From CALKZN01 sp964633815 (GTDB lineage Bacteria; Pseudomonadota; Gammaproteobacteria; Arenicellales; Arenicellaceae), in NCBI GenBank assembly GCA_964633815.1, contig CAZWHW010000007.1, forward strand, positions 1-64,000: 64,000 nt of DNA, written 5' to 3'. The position numbers were made by a program, and so were the translations under genes. Every line of letters starts with the position of its first letter. Within the stretch, counting starts at the first letter, position 1. The notes beneath the pieces were generated by a model. It worked only from the letters and a program-made list of their open reading frames with translations, did not search any database and had not been told where the DNA came from. Positions 26,675-36,045 of the stretch are shown here, piece after piece.

Positions 26675-29017
26675 TTAGTTTTCAGGTGGTGCAGCTACAA
26701 AAATTTCTCGTTTGCCATGCTCCAAAGGGCCGACAATCCCTCCCTGCTCCATGGTTTCAATCATGCGCGCCGCGCGGTTATACCCAACACGTAATTGACG
26801 CTGCACAGCTGAAATTGATGATTTGCGAGATTCAGTCACAAATGCCACCGCTTGATCGTACAATGGATCATCCTCAGGATCATCTGACTCACCTTGCAAA
26901 GCTGATGGCAAAGCTTGATTGACTTCTTTCATACCATTGAGAATAGCATCATCATATTTCGCTTCACCATTGGCTTTCAAATGATCGACAATTTTGTGTA
27001 CTTCTTGATCTGAAACAAAGCTGCCATGTACTCGCTCAGGAATACTTGTGCCTGGACGCAAAAATAACATATCACCATGACCCAACAATTGCTCAGCACC
27101 CATTTGGTCAATCACCGTGCGCGAGTCAATTTTAGATTGAACCTGAAAGGCAATCCGAGTTGGAATATTGGCTTTCAACAAGCCTGTCAACACATCAACA
27201 GAAGGCCTCTGTGTTGCCAATAAAAGATGCAAACCAGAAGCTCGACCTTTTTGCGCAATTCGCGTAATCAACTCTTCTACTGGCTTTCTTGCCACCATCA
27301 TCAAATCCGCCAACTCATCAATCACAACAACGATACATGGCATCTCATCTAACTTTTCAGGCAATTCACCTTCTTTAGCTAATGGATCCATAATCGGCTC
27401 ACCTGCTTCAATCGCCTGGGTTATTTTTTTGTTATAACCAGCTAAGTTACGTACACCCAAAGCTGACATAAGTTTATAACGACGTTCCATTTCAAAAATG
27501 CTCCAACGCAAGGCATTAGCAGCATCATTCATGTCTGTGACAACAGGTGATAGCAAATGTGGGATACCTTCATAAACCGACAATTCCAACATTTTGGGGT
27601 CAATCATGATCATCCGCACTTCTTTTGGCGATGCCTTATAAAGCATGCTGACAATGAGCGCATTAATACAAACCGATTTACCAGAGCCCGTAGTTCCCGC
27701 AATCAACACATGTGGCATTTTTTGCAAATCCGCAATAGTCGTTTCACCCGAAATATCCTTACCCAACACCATGCTCAGAGGCGAGGGACTAGCATCAAAA
27801 TCTTTAGATGATAAACCTTCAATTAAGCGAACAATTTCACGGCTCTCATTGGGCAATTCAATACCCATCACATTTTTGCCTGGAATATTTTCAACCACTC
27901 GCACACTAATGGTTGACATAGAACGAGCTAAATCTTTCGCTAAGCCTACAATCGTTGACGCCTTGACACCGGGTGCAGGTTTTATCTCAAAACGAGTTAT
28001 CACTGGCCCTTGGTGCACACTCTCAACTTCAACTTGCACATTAAAATCAGCTAATTTTTTCACTAGCAGAGTAGACATTGCTTGCAATTCTTCTGCTGAA
28101 TAACCGATAGACACTTCATCAGGCTCATCTAGAATTGCTAATGGTGGAAAGCTATGATCACCTATTTCCGACGCGGCGAACATATTCACTTGCTTTTCCC
28201 GCTCGAGGCGCCCACTGTCTTCTTTAACAGTAGCATTAATCTTAGGTTCTATCTTGATGGGCTTGCTTGGCGTAATCCGTTCTCGCAATGTCGCCACACT
28301 GTCTCCTCGTGTTTCACGAGCCACCTCACCGATGGCACGATCCTCTTTCTCGTTACGGAAATTTTTAAGCCAACTGACACCATCACAGCTTTTTTCACCA
28401 ACGGTGTCCATCAACCAAAACCATGACAAATGACTAAACAATGTGACTCCCGACAAAAATGCAATCACCGCCATAAGCGTTGTGCCAAGATATCCAAAAA
28501 TAGCAATAATACTATCGCCAAAGGAACTACCTATAATGCCGCCACCAACAAAAGAATGTTTCTCAGCCAAATGTCCGAAATGCAAATATTCTATAACGCT
28601 GCCACCAATACAAGTTAATGCAACACCTATTGCAATTGCTACAAAGCGAGAATAGGAAAGTTCATCTTCGCGCGATTTAAGCTCAAAAACTTTATAAGCG
28701 CCAAACAAAAATAAAACTGGAATCAAATAGGAAAAATAACCCATCAAATGTAAAAGCAAATCAGAAAAATATGAGCCGAAAATACCGCCAATGTTTTTCA
28801 CTTCTTCTGTTTTGGCAGTTTTGGACCAACCCGGGTCAAGCTCGTTATAAGAAGCCAAACTTAAAAAGAAATACACCCCAATCACAGCCAAAACAATGGC
28901 CAGAAGTTCTAGAGGAGAACCTTTAATTCGTTCACTTAAACTAATACGAGAATCTTTAATTGGCGACTTTTTAGTCGGCTTCTTTTTTACTATTTTCTTC
29001 TTCACTATGTCGTGCAT
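26675..29017 (-). CDS. ftsK: DNA translocase FtsK
   Basis: Septal DNA pump coordinating chromosome segregation with division. The 780-residue protein has four or five N-terminal membrane helices (about 30-210), a short linker (about 210-290, no long Pro/Gln repeats), a RecA-type motor with Walker A GTTGSGKSV and Walker B VVIDELADLMM, and the C-terminal winged-helix gamma domain (VQRQLRVGYNRAARMIETME) that reads KOPS sequences. Length is typical of compact FtsK proteins. Confidence 0.96.
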   Translation of the reverse strand: MHDIVKKKIVKKKPTKKSPIKDSRISLSERIKGSPLELLAIVLAVIGVYFFLSLASYNELDPGWSKTAKTEEVKNIGGIFGSYFSDLLLHLMGYFSYLIPVLFLFGAYKVFELKSREDELSYSRFVAIAIGVALTCIGGSVIEYLHFGHLAEKHSFVGGGIIGSSFGDSIIAIFGYLGTTLMAVIAFLSGVTLFSHLSWFWLMDTVGEKSCDGVSWLKNFRNEKEDRAIGEVARETRGDSVATLRERITPSKPIKIEPKINATVKEDSGRLEREKQVNMFAASEIGDHSFPPLAILDEPDEVSIGYSAEELQAMSTLLVKKLADFNVQVEVESVHQGPVITRFEIKPAPGVKASTIVGLAKDLARSMSTISVRVVENIPGKNVMGIELPNESREIVRLIEGLSSKDFDASPSPLSMVLGKDISGETTIADLQKMPHVLIAGTTGSGKSVCINALIVSMLYKASPKEVRMIMIDPKMLELSVYEGIPHLLSPVVTDMNDAANALRWSIFEMERRYKLMSALGVRNLAGYNKKITQAIEAGEPIMDPLAKEGELPEKLDEMPCIVVVIDELADLMMVARKPVEELITRIAQKGRASGLHLLLATQRPSVDVLTGLLKANIPTRIAFQVQSKIDSRTVIDQMGAEQLLGHGDMLFLRPGTSIPERVHGSFVSDQEVHKIVDHLKANGEAKYDDAILNGMKEVNQALPSALQGESDDPEDDPLYDQAVAFVTESRKSSISAVQRQLRVGYNRAARMIETMEQGGIVGPLEHGKREIFVAAPPEN

Positions 29018-29228
29018 TATTTTCCATCAATATCAATGAATATTCTATCGCGTAAATACCCTCTTAGACCACCTTTAAACAGAAATTAACTACTTCTTAC
29101 ATTGCATTGCTATACAGCACGAAATTGTGGCTTGGAATTTAGAGAAATTACACAAATTAATGCTATTCAAAGATTCAAACATTGTTAAAATCGAATATAT
29201 CCATAACTTCCAATTATTTCTTATTCAA

Positions 29229-30512
29229 ATGTCAATCCATAGTATGAAGCCAACGCAATTAGATGCATTGGCAACAGAATTACATGCAAGCTATCAATCA
29301 CTGAAAAACAAACGATTAAATCTGGATATTACTCGTGGCAAACCATCTCCAGAACAATTAAGCCTCTCTGAAAATTTGGATGGAATATTGAATAACAATT
29401 TTCTGTCTGCGGCCGGAGAAGACACCAGAAACTACGGTAATTTACGTGGTCTTTCTGAAATTTGCGAGCTTGGAAGCAGCATCCTTAAAACACCTGCCAG
29501 TCAAGTGCTCACAGGTGGCAATAGTAGTTTATCACTGATGCATATGACCGCTATGCTGCAATATACCAATGGCACGAAAGGGTCAAACGCTGCATCACCG
29601 TGGCAATCACTCGACAACCCAACGTTTATTTGTCCAGTGCCAGGCTATGATCGCCATTTTTCTATCTGTGAGGCTTTAGATATTAATATGATCACCGTGC
29701 CGATGTTAGCGACTGGCCCTGACATGGATGCTGTTGAAAAACTCATCACAGAAAATGATCAAATCGTCGGCATGTGGTGCGTACCAAGATTTTCAAACCC
29801 AACAGGCGTCACCTATGATAAGACAACTGTTGAGCGTATTGCTAAGTTAGGAACTATTGCCCAACCTTATTTCAGAGTTTTTTGGGACAATGCTTATGCT
29901 GTCCATTCCCTAAGCGATAATGCACCAGAATTAAACAGCATCTGGGTTCACTGTGTTAAATACAGCACTGAAGATAGCGTTTGGCAGTTTGCTTCTACAT
30001 CAAAAGCAACATTTGCTGGTTCAGGCATTGCCTGGGTAGCGTCTTCAACAAACAACTTAAAAGCACTTGAAAGCCTACTTGGCATAACCACCATTGGCGC
30101 TGATAAAGTCAATCAACTCAGACATGCTCGCTTTTTAACTGACGAATCTGCATTAAAAGCACATATGCAGTTGCACGCAAAAACTCTTAAACCAAAATTT
30201 GACATTGTCTTTGACTCTCTAGAAAGTGAATTAGCTGAATTTGGCAGCTGGACTCACACCGATGGTGGGTATTTTATTTCGTTTGATGCCAATTTTGGAC
30301 TTGCCACCCAAATCATTGAACTAGCTGCTCAAGCTGGCTTAAAACTAACACCGGCAGGAGCAACCTATCCTTATGGCAAAGATCCAGAAGATCGCAATAT
30401 TCGCATTGCACCTTCTTTCCCATCTGAAGATGAACTCAGGAAAGCAATGAAAATTTTTACTGTTTGTGTGAAACTCGCTACGATTAAACAACTGATTGAT
30501 CAAGCAAGTTAA
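29229..30512 (+). CDS. PLP-dependent aspartate-aminotransferase-like enzyme (class I, subgroup Ic type)
   Basis: Fold-type I aminotransferase of the family typified by Corynebacterium AspT. I choose the ATG at 29229 (427 aa); the frame stays open back to a GTG at 29127, but that adds 34 residues unlike the family. Visible motifs include ITRGKPSPEQL, NYGNLRGL, GGNSSLSLM, the Asn-Pro-Thr PLP pocket (RFSNPTGVTY), WDNAYAVH and the Schiff-base region STSKATFAGSGIAW, where Lys is the PLP lysine. Likely substrates are aspartate or related amino acids; not certain. It is divergent from ftsK. Confidence 0.87.
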   Translation: MSIHSMKPTQLDALATELHASYQSLKNKRLNLDITRGKPSPEQLSLSENLDGILNNNFLSAAGEDTRNYGNLRGLSEICELGSSILKTPASQVLTGGNSSLSLMHMTAMLQYTNGTKGSNAASPWQSLDNPTFICPVPGYDRHFSICEALDINMITVPMLATGPDMDAVEKLITENDQIVGMWCVPRFSNPTGVTYDKTTVERIAKLGTIAQPYFRVFWDNAYAVHSLSDNAPELNSIWVHCVKYSTEDSVWQFASTSKATFAGSGIAWVASSTNNLKALESLLGITTIGADKVNQLRHARFLTDESALKAHMQLHAKTLKPKFDIVFDSLESELAEFGSWTHTDGGYFISFDANFGLATQIIELAAQAGLKLTPAGATYPYGKDPEDRNIRIAPSFPSEDELRKAMKIFTVCVKLATIKQLIDQAS

Positions 30513-30584
30513 TCAATCTAGCTTAGGTCTTTTATTCATCATTTTCAAAATACTAACTTCGCTCTAAAGTAACAAACCGCAATC

Positions 30585-31544
30585 ATGACTGACACTAATA
30601 ACACCCCAAAACATTGTAAAGTTCTTATTCTAGGCTCTGGACCCGCGGGATACACTGCCGCCGTTTATGCAGCTCGAGCGAATTTAGATCCTGTTTTAAT
30701 CACAGGCCTTGAACAAGGCGGTCAATTAACCACGACTACAGATGTGGATAATTGGCCAGGCGACAATGACGGAGTGCAAGGTCCAGAGTTGATGCAACGT
30801 ATGCAAAAACATGCTGAACGTTTTGATACCGAAATCATCTTTGACCATATTCATAGCACAGAATTGACACAAAGACCGTTTACCTTAGTTGGCGATTCTG
30901 TCACTTACACTTGTGATGCGTTGATTCTATGTACTGGCGCTTCGGCAAAATATCTTGGTCTTCCTTCTGAAGAAGCCTTTAAAGGCAAAGGGGTTTCTGC
31001 TTGCGCCACTTGCGATGGTTTTTTCTATCGGAATAAACCAGTTGCTGTGATTGGTGGCGGTAACACTGCTGTCGAAGAGGCGCTTTATTTGTCTAACATT
31101 GCATCGGAAGTTACCTTGGTTCACCGTCGTGACGAATTGCGAGCTGAAGCCATTTTGATAGATAAACTCATGGATAAAGCCGAAAACGGCAATATCAACA
31201 TTGAATGGAATCACACACTTGATGAAGTTCTGGGTGACAACATGGGCGTGACTGGCCTTCGTTTAGCCAGCACCCAAAGTGATGCCACTAAAGAAGTGAC
31301 TGTCGATGGCGTATTTATTGCCATTGGGCATTCACCAAATACCGGTATTTTTGGTGACCAGCTAGACATGAAAAATGGTTATTTAACCGTTAATAGTGGC
31401 ATTAACGGCAATGCAACCCAAACCAGCATCCCAGGTGTATTTGCAGCTGGCGATGTAATGGATCATGTTTATCGTCAAGCCATCACTTCTGCGGGGAGCG
31501 GCTGCATGGCTGCTCTAGATGCTGAAAAGTTTTTAAAATCTTAA
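30585..31544 (+). CDS. trxB: Thioredoxin reductase
   Basis: NADPH-dependent flavoenzyme that reduces thioredoxin. The 319-residue protein has the FAD motif GSGPAGYTAAVYAARA, redox pair CATC in ACATCDGFFYR, NADPH motif GGGNTAVEEALYL and C-terminal FAD motif VFAAGDVMDHVYRQA. Length and motifs match E. coli TrxB. It precedes an Smr-domain gene by 15 bp. Confidence 0.96.
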   Translation: MTDTNNTPKHCKVLILGSGPAGYTAAVYAARANLDPVLITGLEQGGQLTTTTDVDNWPGDNDGVQGPELMQRMQKHAERFDTEIIFDHIHSTELTQRPFTLVGDSVTYTCDALILCTGASAKYLGLPSEEAFKGKGVSACATCDGFFYRNKPVAVIGGGNTAVEEALYLSNIASEVTLVHRRDELRAEAILIDKLMDKAENGNINIEWNHTLDEVLGDNMGVTGLRLASTQSDATKEVTVDGVFIAIGHSPNTGIFGDQLDMKNGYLTVNSGINGNATQTSIPGVFAAGDVMDHVYRQAITSAGSGCMAALDAEKFLKS

Positions 31545-31559
31545 AGCCAAACACCATCT

Positions 31560-32093
31560 ATGGTTGATGACAACAAGAAAACAAGTCAATCATTTGCTGA
31601 CTTAATGTCATCAACCAAACGTTTGCGTACTGACAAAATAACACCCTATCGCAAAAAAATTCCACCTATCGCTAAACAAACTCAAGCAGATGAACTTCGA
31701 GTAATGGAAGAATTACTTTCGTTTGATGATGAAGCTGGCAGCTTTGAAAGTGGTGATGAACTCATTTTTTTACGCGATGGTTATCCGCAAAAACTTTTAA
31801 AAAAACTCCGCCGCGGCGACTACTCTATTCAAGAAGAACTGGATTTGCATGGTTGTTTTGCTGAAGAAGCTAAACAGCAAGTCCATGGATTCATTAATGA
31901 ATGTGCACAATATAATATTTCTACAGTGCGAATTATTCATGGCAAAGGTTTGCATTCTCCTGATAAAAAACCTGTATTAAAAAACCTAATCCTAGGTTGG
32001 TTGAAAAAAAATCAATACATCATCGCTGTCTGTTCAACTCCATCTAATGATGGCGGCACAGGCGCTATTTACGCATTAATTAAAACCAAATAA
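31560..32093 (+). CDS. Smr-domain protein (YfcN/SmrB-like)
   Basis: 177-residue protein with a C-terminal Smr domain (about 95-177): LDLHGCFAEEAKQQVHGFI, IIHGKGLHS and GGTGAIYALIK. Smr domains are nucleases; SmrB in E. coli cleaves mRNA at collided ribosomes, and the N-terminal charged region here is similar in layout. Whether this is SmrA or SmrB cannot be decided by eye. Close to trxB, so probably co-transcribed. Confidence 0.87.
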   Translation: MVDDNKKTSQSFADLMSSTKRLRTDKITPYRKKIPPIAKQTQADELRVMEELLSFDDEAGSFESGDELIFLRDGYPQKLLKKLRRGDYSIQEELDLHGCFAEEAKQQVHGFINECAQYNISTVRIIHGKGLHSPDKKPVLKNLILGWLKKNQYIIAVCSTPSNDGGTGAIYALIKTK

Positions 32094-32263
32094 ATCATTC
32101 GATACTAAAAATTCGGAATAAATTGCAATAAATCAGCGGTCCAATCGTTCTTAAAAAGAGTAACATGTACAAAAGTTCATGTTTTAAACAAATTAACATG
32201 ACCACTTATTTAAAATAATAAGTCGTATATTTGTTTTAAATCTGATGATAGAGGGTAGCAACT

Positions 32264-32665
32264 ATGGATACAAAATTAGCTAATGGCTTGTTCATGCTTC
32301 GAGTCACTATCGCAATCGTTTTTATTATGTGGACTGGCGATAAATTCATTAATCCTGTCCACGCTGAAAAAGTTTGATCTGGCTTTTTCTACATGCCGGA
32401 ATTAGGCAAAGCAATTTTCCTTGGCATTGGTATTGTTGAAGCAGTTCTTGTCATTCTATTCATTGCTGGAATTTTCAAAAATGTTACCTATTTAATAATT
32501 CTCATATTGCATACAGTATCTACTGTAGCGCCCTTCAATATTTATTTAAACGCCTATTCAAGCGATTTTAACTTGTTATTTTTCACTGCATTTCCTATGT
32601 GGGGAGCTTGTCTATTTTTGTATTTATTCAGAAATGAAGATATAAAATTCACGCTATTAAAATAA
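32264..32665 (+). pseudogene. DoxX-like membrane protein gene with in-frame TGA
   Basis: A single frame from ATG at 32264 (after GAGGG) to the TAA ending at 32665 encodes a 133-codon DoxX-like protein with about four hydrophobic helices, but codon 38 is TGA (32375-32377). The two sides read MWTGDKFINPVHAEKV and SGFFYMPELGK without any shift, so a single substitution, for instance TGG to TGA, would explain it. TGA serves as a normal stop elsewhere in the window (8.3 kb EamA gene). A selenocysteine seems unlikely because no stable stem-loop is obvious just after it. Probably a recent nonsense mutation. Confidence 0.75.
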
Positions 32666-32690
32666 AAGAAACTGCATACCGCAATAAATA

Positions 32691-32720
32691 AAAAAGCAGA
32701 ATGATTCCATTCTGCTTTTT
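32691..32720. terminator. Bidirectional terminator between DoxX gene and msrA
   Basis: Perfect 13-bp stem AAAAAGCAGAATG/CATTCTGCTTTTT with 4-nt loop and T-runs on both strands. It lies between two convergent genes and can serve both. Confidence 0.88.
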
Positions 32721-32741
32721 TATTGTCTAATTCACTCTAGG

Positions 32742-33359
32742 CTAAGACTGAGAAAACTTAATACCAGTACCACCTAAGCCACAATATCCATTGGGGTTTT
32801 TATGCAAATACTGCTGATGATAATCTTCGGCATAATAGAATTTTGGCACCGTCAGAATTTCAGTGGTTATTGATTCGAATTTGGCATTGGACAAAAGCTT
32901 CTGAAATTGATCTTTAACTTGATGAGCGAGCTGTTGTTGCTCAACCGAATGCACATAAACACCTGAACGATATTGAGTGCCAGTATCATTCCCTTGACGC
33001 ATGCCTTGAGTCGGATCATGTGCTTCAAAAAACACTTTCAACAATGCTTCATAACTGATTTTTTCTGGATCAAACACTACCAAAACCACTTCATTATGCC
33101 CCGTCATTCCAGAACACACTTCTTTATAAGTAGGATTGGGTGTAGCGCCTGCAGCATAACCAACTGCAGTTGAATACACTCCTTCAAGCGTCCAAAAGCA
33201 ACGTTCAGCCCCCCAAAAACAACCCAAACCAAACAAGGCTTTTTGCATTTTTTCAGGAAAAGGTTTTTGAATAGGCGTGCCTAAGACTGCATGTTCATTC
33301 AATACATCAATCGGTTCATCTCTGCCAGGCAACATGTCTAAAAAGCTAATCGTATCCAT
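32742..33359 (-). CDS. msrA: Peptide methionine sulfoxide reductase MsrA, cytosolic type
   Basis: Repairs S-methionine sulfoxide in proteins. The 205-residue protein has the active-site motif GLGCFWGAERCFW (Cys47) and the conserved EVVLVVFDPEKISYE and TQYRSGVYVHS segments, with resolving Cys near the C-terminal YCGLGG. There is no signal peptide. It is divergent from a second, exported msrA 96 bp away. Confidence 0.95.
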   Translation of the reverse strand: MDTISFLDMLPGRDEPIDVLNEHAVLGTPIQKPFPEKMQKALFGLGCFWGAERCFWTLEGVYSTAVGYAAGATPNPTYKEVCSGMTGHNEVVLVVFDPEKISYEALLKVFFEAHDPTQGMRQGNDTGTQYRSGVYVHSVEQQQLAHQVKDQFQKLLSNAKFESITTEILTVPKFYYAEDYHQQYLHKNPNGYCGLGGTGIKFSQS

Positions 33360-33455
33360 AATTATTAGAAAGATTTTATCAAATAAATAGGTCTTTAACT
33401 AAACAATGTTTTCACAATAACACGATTTAATTGAAATTAACTAGTAATAAACATT

Positions 33456-34157
33456 ATGCAAATTTTTCCTTCAATAAAGACTGTGCTCGATTATTTAAAA
33501 AAGCGAACTTTTTTAAAAGTCCTAGCTTGTAGCTCATTTCTGTTCACTGCATCTTTTGTTATCGCAACAGCTGACAATCAAACAGTTGATAAATCTACAG
33601 CACAAAACACTCAAACATTAATTGTTGCTGGAGGGTGTTTTTGGTGTGTAGAAGCAGACTTTGATGTTCATCCTGGCGTCCTTGATGTGGTTTCTGGTTA
33701 TATTGGTGGCACCACTGACAACCCAACCTATAAAGAAGTCACTTTCAGAAACACAGGGCATTATGAAGCAGCAAAAATTACCTTCGATGCAGAAAAAACA
33801 TCGGTTGAAGAACTAACTGAATATTTTTGGAAAACCATTGATCCAATCGACCCAAGCGGTCAATTTTGCGATAAAGGTCACTCCTATAAAACCGCTTTAT
33901 TTTATCAAAGCGATGCTCAAAAAAATGTTTTCGAACAATCGATTGAGCAACTCAAAAATAACAAATCATTCGACGGCGATATTGCAACAGTTATCTTGCC
34001 GGCGGCAAATTTTTATCTTGCCGAAGACTATCACCAAGACTATAAGAAAAAGAATCCGCTGCGATATTATTATTACCGCACAGCTTGTGGTCGTGACAAC
34101 CGTGTCAAACAACTTTGGGGAGAAGTGGCAAGTAAAGGCTTTACTGCAAAAAAATAA
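33456..34157 (+). CDS. msrA: Second MsrA with N-terminal membrane/signal segment
   Basis: 233-residue MsrA with an N-terminal hydrophobic stretch (about 20-38) suggesting export or inner-membrane anchoring. Active site is GGCFWCVEADFD (Cys61), followed by PTYKEVTFRNTGHYEA and FYLAEDYHQDY. The GCFWC form has a second Cys three residues later. Divergent from the cytosolic msrA. A cytosolic plus an envelope copy would cover both compartments. Confidence 0.9.
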   Translation: MQIFPSIKTVLDYLKKRTFLKVLACSSFLFTASFVIATADNQTVDKSTAQNTQTLIVAGGCFWCVEADFDVHPGVLDVVSGYIGGTTDNPTYKEVTFRNTGHYEAAKITFDAEKTSVEELTEYFWKTIDPIDPSGQFCDKGHSYKTALFYQSDAQKNVFEQSIEQLKNNKSFDGDIATVILPAANFYLAEDYHQDYKKKNPLRYYYYRTACGRDNRVKQLWGEVASKGFTAKK

Positions 34158-34165
34158 TGTAGTTA

Positions 34166-34504
34166 TTAGTCCGCGCAATTCACGCAACATTCAACAGCAG
34201 GATCAATTTCTAAACGCGCTATTGGAATAGGTGACAAACACTCAATACATTCACCATATTCTCCTTCATCTATTCGAATGAGTGCAGCTTTTATTCGTTG
34301 CAACAAATCACCTTGGCGCGCCTGCCCTACCAAAGCCATGGCTTGTTGTTGCATAGCATCCATGCGCGACAGTCGCCCGACTGATGATTGATCCAAAGTC
34401 ACCGCACTGGCTGACTCTTTGACTAAATCAGCCACTCCCATCAACTCAGCTTGCTGATCAAGCAACCGCTCGGCAAACATCATTAATTGCTTAGCATCCA
34501 ACAT
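34166..34504 (-). CDS. TraR/DksA-type C4 zinc-finger protein
   Basis: 112-residue small DksA-like protein. It has a helical N-terminal region and a C-terminal zinc finger with CIEC and CVNC near residues 85-88 and 107-110, plus the GEYGECIEC signature. Such proteins may bind the RNA polymerase secondary channel, but the DksA tip Asp residues are not evident. Distinct from the canonical dksA at 58.6 kb. It is upstream of nothing on its strand, 12 bp after ttcA. Confidence 0.85.
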   Translation of the reverse strand: MLDAKQLMMFAERLLDQQAELMGVADLVKESASAVTLDQSSVGRLSRMDAMQQQAMALVGQARQGDLLQRIKAALIRIDEGEYGECIECLSPIPIARLEIDPAVECCVNCAD

Positions 34505-34516
34505 ACGACAATAAAT

Positions 34517-35440
34517 TTAATTTTCTTGAACAGAGCGCTGCGCCAACAACAGCGCAGGTGATTCATCAAAAGCAATATCCAATTCCTGTAAATTTTCAGC
34601 ATCGTCAATGCTCAAATTAGCAAAATCGAATAACTCGGTATCAAACAAATGTGACTTGGTCACCCGTTGCATTGATTTAAAGATATTCACCACACGTCCA
34701 GGCTGCACTTTTTCCCAATCAGCCAACATGCTTTTCACATGCTTGCGCTGTAAATTTTCTTGCGAACCACAAAGGTTACAAGGAATGATAGGGAAACCTT
34801 TAATCTGTGCTAATTCAGCAATATCCTTCTCACGACAATAAGCCAATGGGCGGATAACCACATTTTTCTTATTATCACTGACCAGCTTGGCTGGCATGCT
34901 TTTTAATCGCGCACCATGAAACATATTTAAAAACAGCGTTTCAACCATGTCATCCATGTGATGACCCAAGGCAATTTTAGTCGCACCCAGTTCACCCGCA
35001 GTTCGATATAAAATACCGCGCCTTAAACGCGAACATAGTGAACACGTAGTTCGGCCCGCAGGAATCTTGTCCGTCACAATACTAAAAGTATCTTCTTCAA
35101 CGATGCGATATTCCACCCCAAGCTTTTCTAAATACTCAGGCAATACATGCTCGGGAAAACCCGGTTGCTTTTGATCTAAATTAACAGCTATCAATTTGAA
35201 ATCAATTGGTGCATGTTGCTGCAAATGCAACAAAACATCCAACATGACATAACTATCTTTACCGCCAGACAAGCACACCATCACACGATCACCCGCTTCA
35301 ATCATATTAAAATCAGCGATAGCTTTGCCTGTTTCACGGCGCAAGCGTTTAAGCAATTTGTTTTGGTTATATTTTTCTCGGCGATGATCTATTTGTTTAA
35401 CTTCAGCATCAACACCCTGATTAATAGTCGAAAGAGTCAT
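34517..35440 (-). CDS. ttcA: tRNA 2-thiocytidine synthetase TtcA
   Basis: Iron-sulfur PP-loop enzyme for 2-thiolation of C32 in tRNA. The 307-residue protein has the ATP pyrophosphatase loop LSGGKDSYVM, CSLC (first Cys pair), HMDDMVETLFLN, and CNLCGSQ (second Cys pair). These four are cluster and sulfur ligands. Together with trmJ this window has two modifiers of tRNA position 32. Part of a ttcA/DksA-like minus-strand unit. Confidence 0.95.
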   Translation of the reverse strand: MTLSTINQGVDAEVKQIDHRREKYNQNKLLKRLRRETGKAIADFNMIEAGDRVMVCLSGGKDSYVMLDVLLHLQQHAPIDFKLIAVNLDQKQPGFPEHVLPEYLEKLGVEYRIVEEDTFSIVTDKIPAGRTTCSLCSRLRRGILYRTAGELGATKIALGHHMDDMVETLFLNMFHGARLKSMPAKLVSDNKKNVVIRPLAYCREKDIAELAQIKGFPIIPCNLCGSQENLQRKHVKSMLADWEKVQPGRVVNIFKSMQRVTKSHLFDTELFDFANLSIDDAENLQELDIAFDESPALLLAQRSVQEN

Positions 35441-35466
35441 TTTTTCTCAACAGTCTTTTGAGTAAA

Positions 35467-35766
35467 TTAATTTTTTTCAGAACGTGCTTCTAGCGCAGCT
35501 AATTGTTCAGGGGTAGCAGGCAATTGAAACTGATCCTTCCATTGTGAATAAGGCATGCCATACACAATTTCACGAGCTTGTTCATAATCAATTTCAACAC
35601 CATGATCATGGGCACTGCTGACATACCACTTCGCCAGACAATTTCGACAAAAATCTGCCAAGATCATTAAATCAATATTTTGCGCATCTTTATTGTTATC
35701 TAGATGCTTCAATAGTTTTTTGAAAACTGCCGCTTCAATTTGAGTCGTTGTTTCTTCGGTCATCAT
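35467..35766 (-). CDS. DUF1244 family small protein
   Basis: 99-residue soluble protein with the DUF1244 core LMILADFCRNCLAKWY and the C-terminal YEQAREIVYGMPYSQWKDQFQ. The CRNC pair may bind metal, but no function is known. It sits 26 bp upstream of ttcA on the same strand and may share its transcript. Identification by conserved core is good. Confidence 0.88.
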   Translation of the reverse strand: MMTEETTTQIEAAVFKKLLKHLDNNKDAQNIDLMILADFCRNCLAKWYVSSAHDHGVEIDYEQAREIVYGMPYSQWKDQFQLPATPEQLAALEARSEKN

Positions 35767-35987
35767 TTACAGCCCAGAGTATCTTAAAGCTCTCTATTAT
35801 ACAGCTATACATCAACTTTGAAATTTACCCTTCTCCGCAATCACGCTCTTTATTAACAATATTATTACTAAACAATGACAAACTTAAACAACACCTCTTT
35901 CCAAGTTTATTAAAATTTGATGACAAAACAGTCGCTAGCATTACGAATAACAGAGTAAATTCGGCATTCACACTGGACTAGATCCAG

Positions 35988-36005
35988 ATGTCATTTAGCT
36001 GTAAC
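35988..36005 (+). promoter_or_regulatory. Pho box upstream of phoB
   Basis: Two 7-mers, ATGTCAT and CTGTAAC, are spaced exactly 11 bp, the PhoB-binding arrangement. A plausible -10 (TACAGT) follows about 10 bp later, and phoB begins 41 bp from the second repeat. This supports autoregulation of phoBR. Confidence 0.75.
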
Positions 36006-36045
36006 ATTTCGACAGTACAGTCAATTTTTGCCCAAAATTTAGACT

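Noticed and set aside
32264..32665. Reassignment of TGA to Trp in this organism
   Set aside because: Several intact genes here end in TGA (for example the EamA gene at 9175, the gene ending at 40262 and the one at 49086), so TGA works as a stop.
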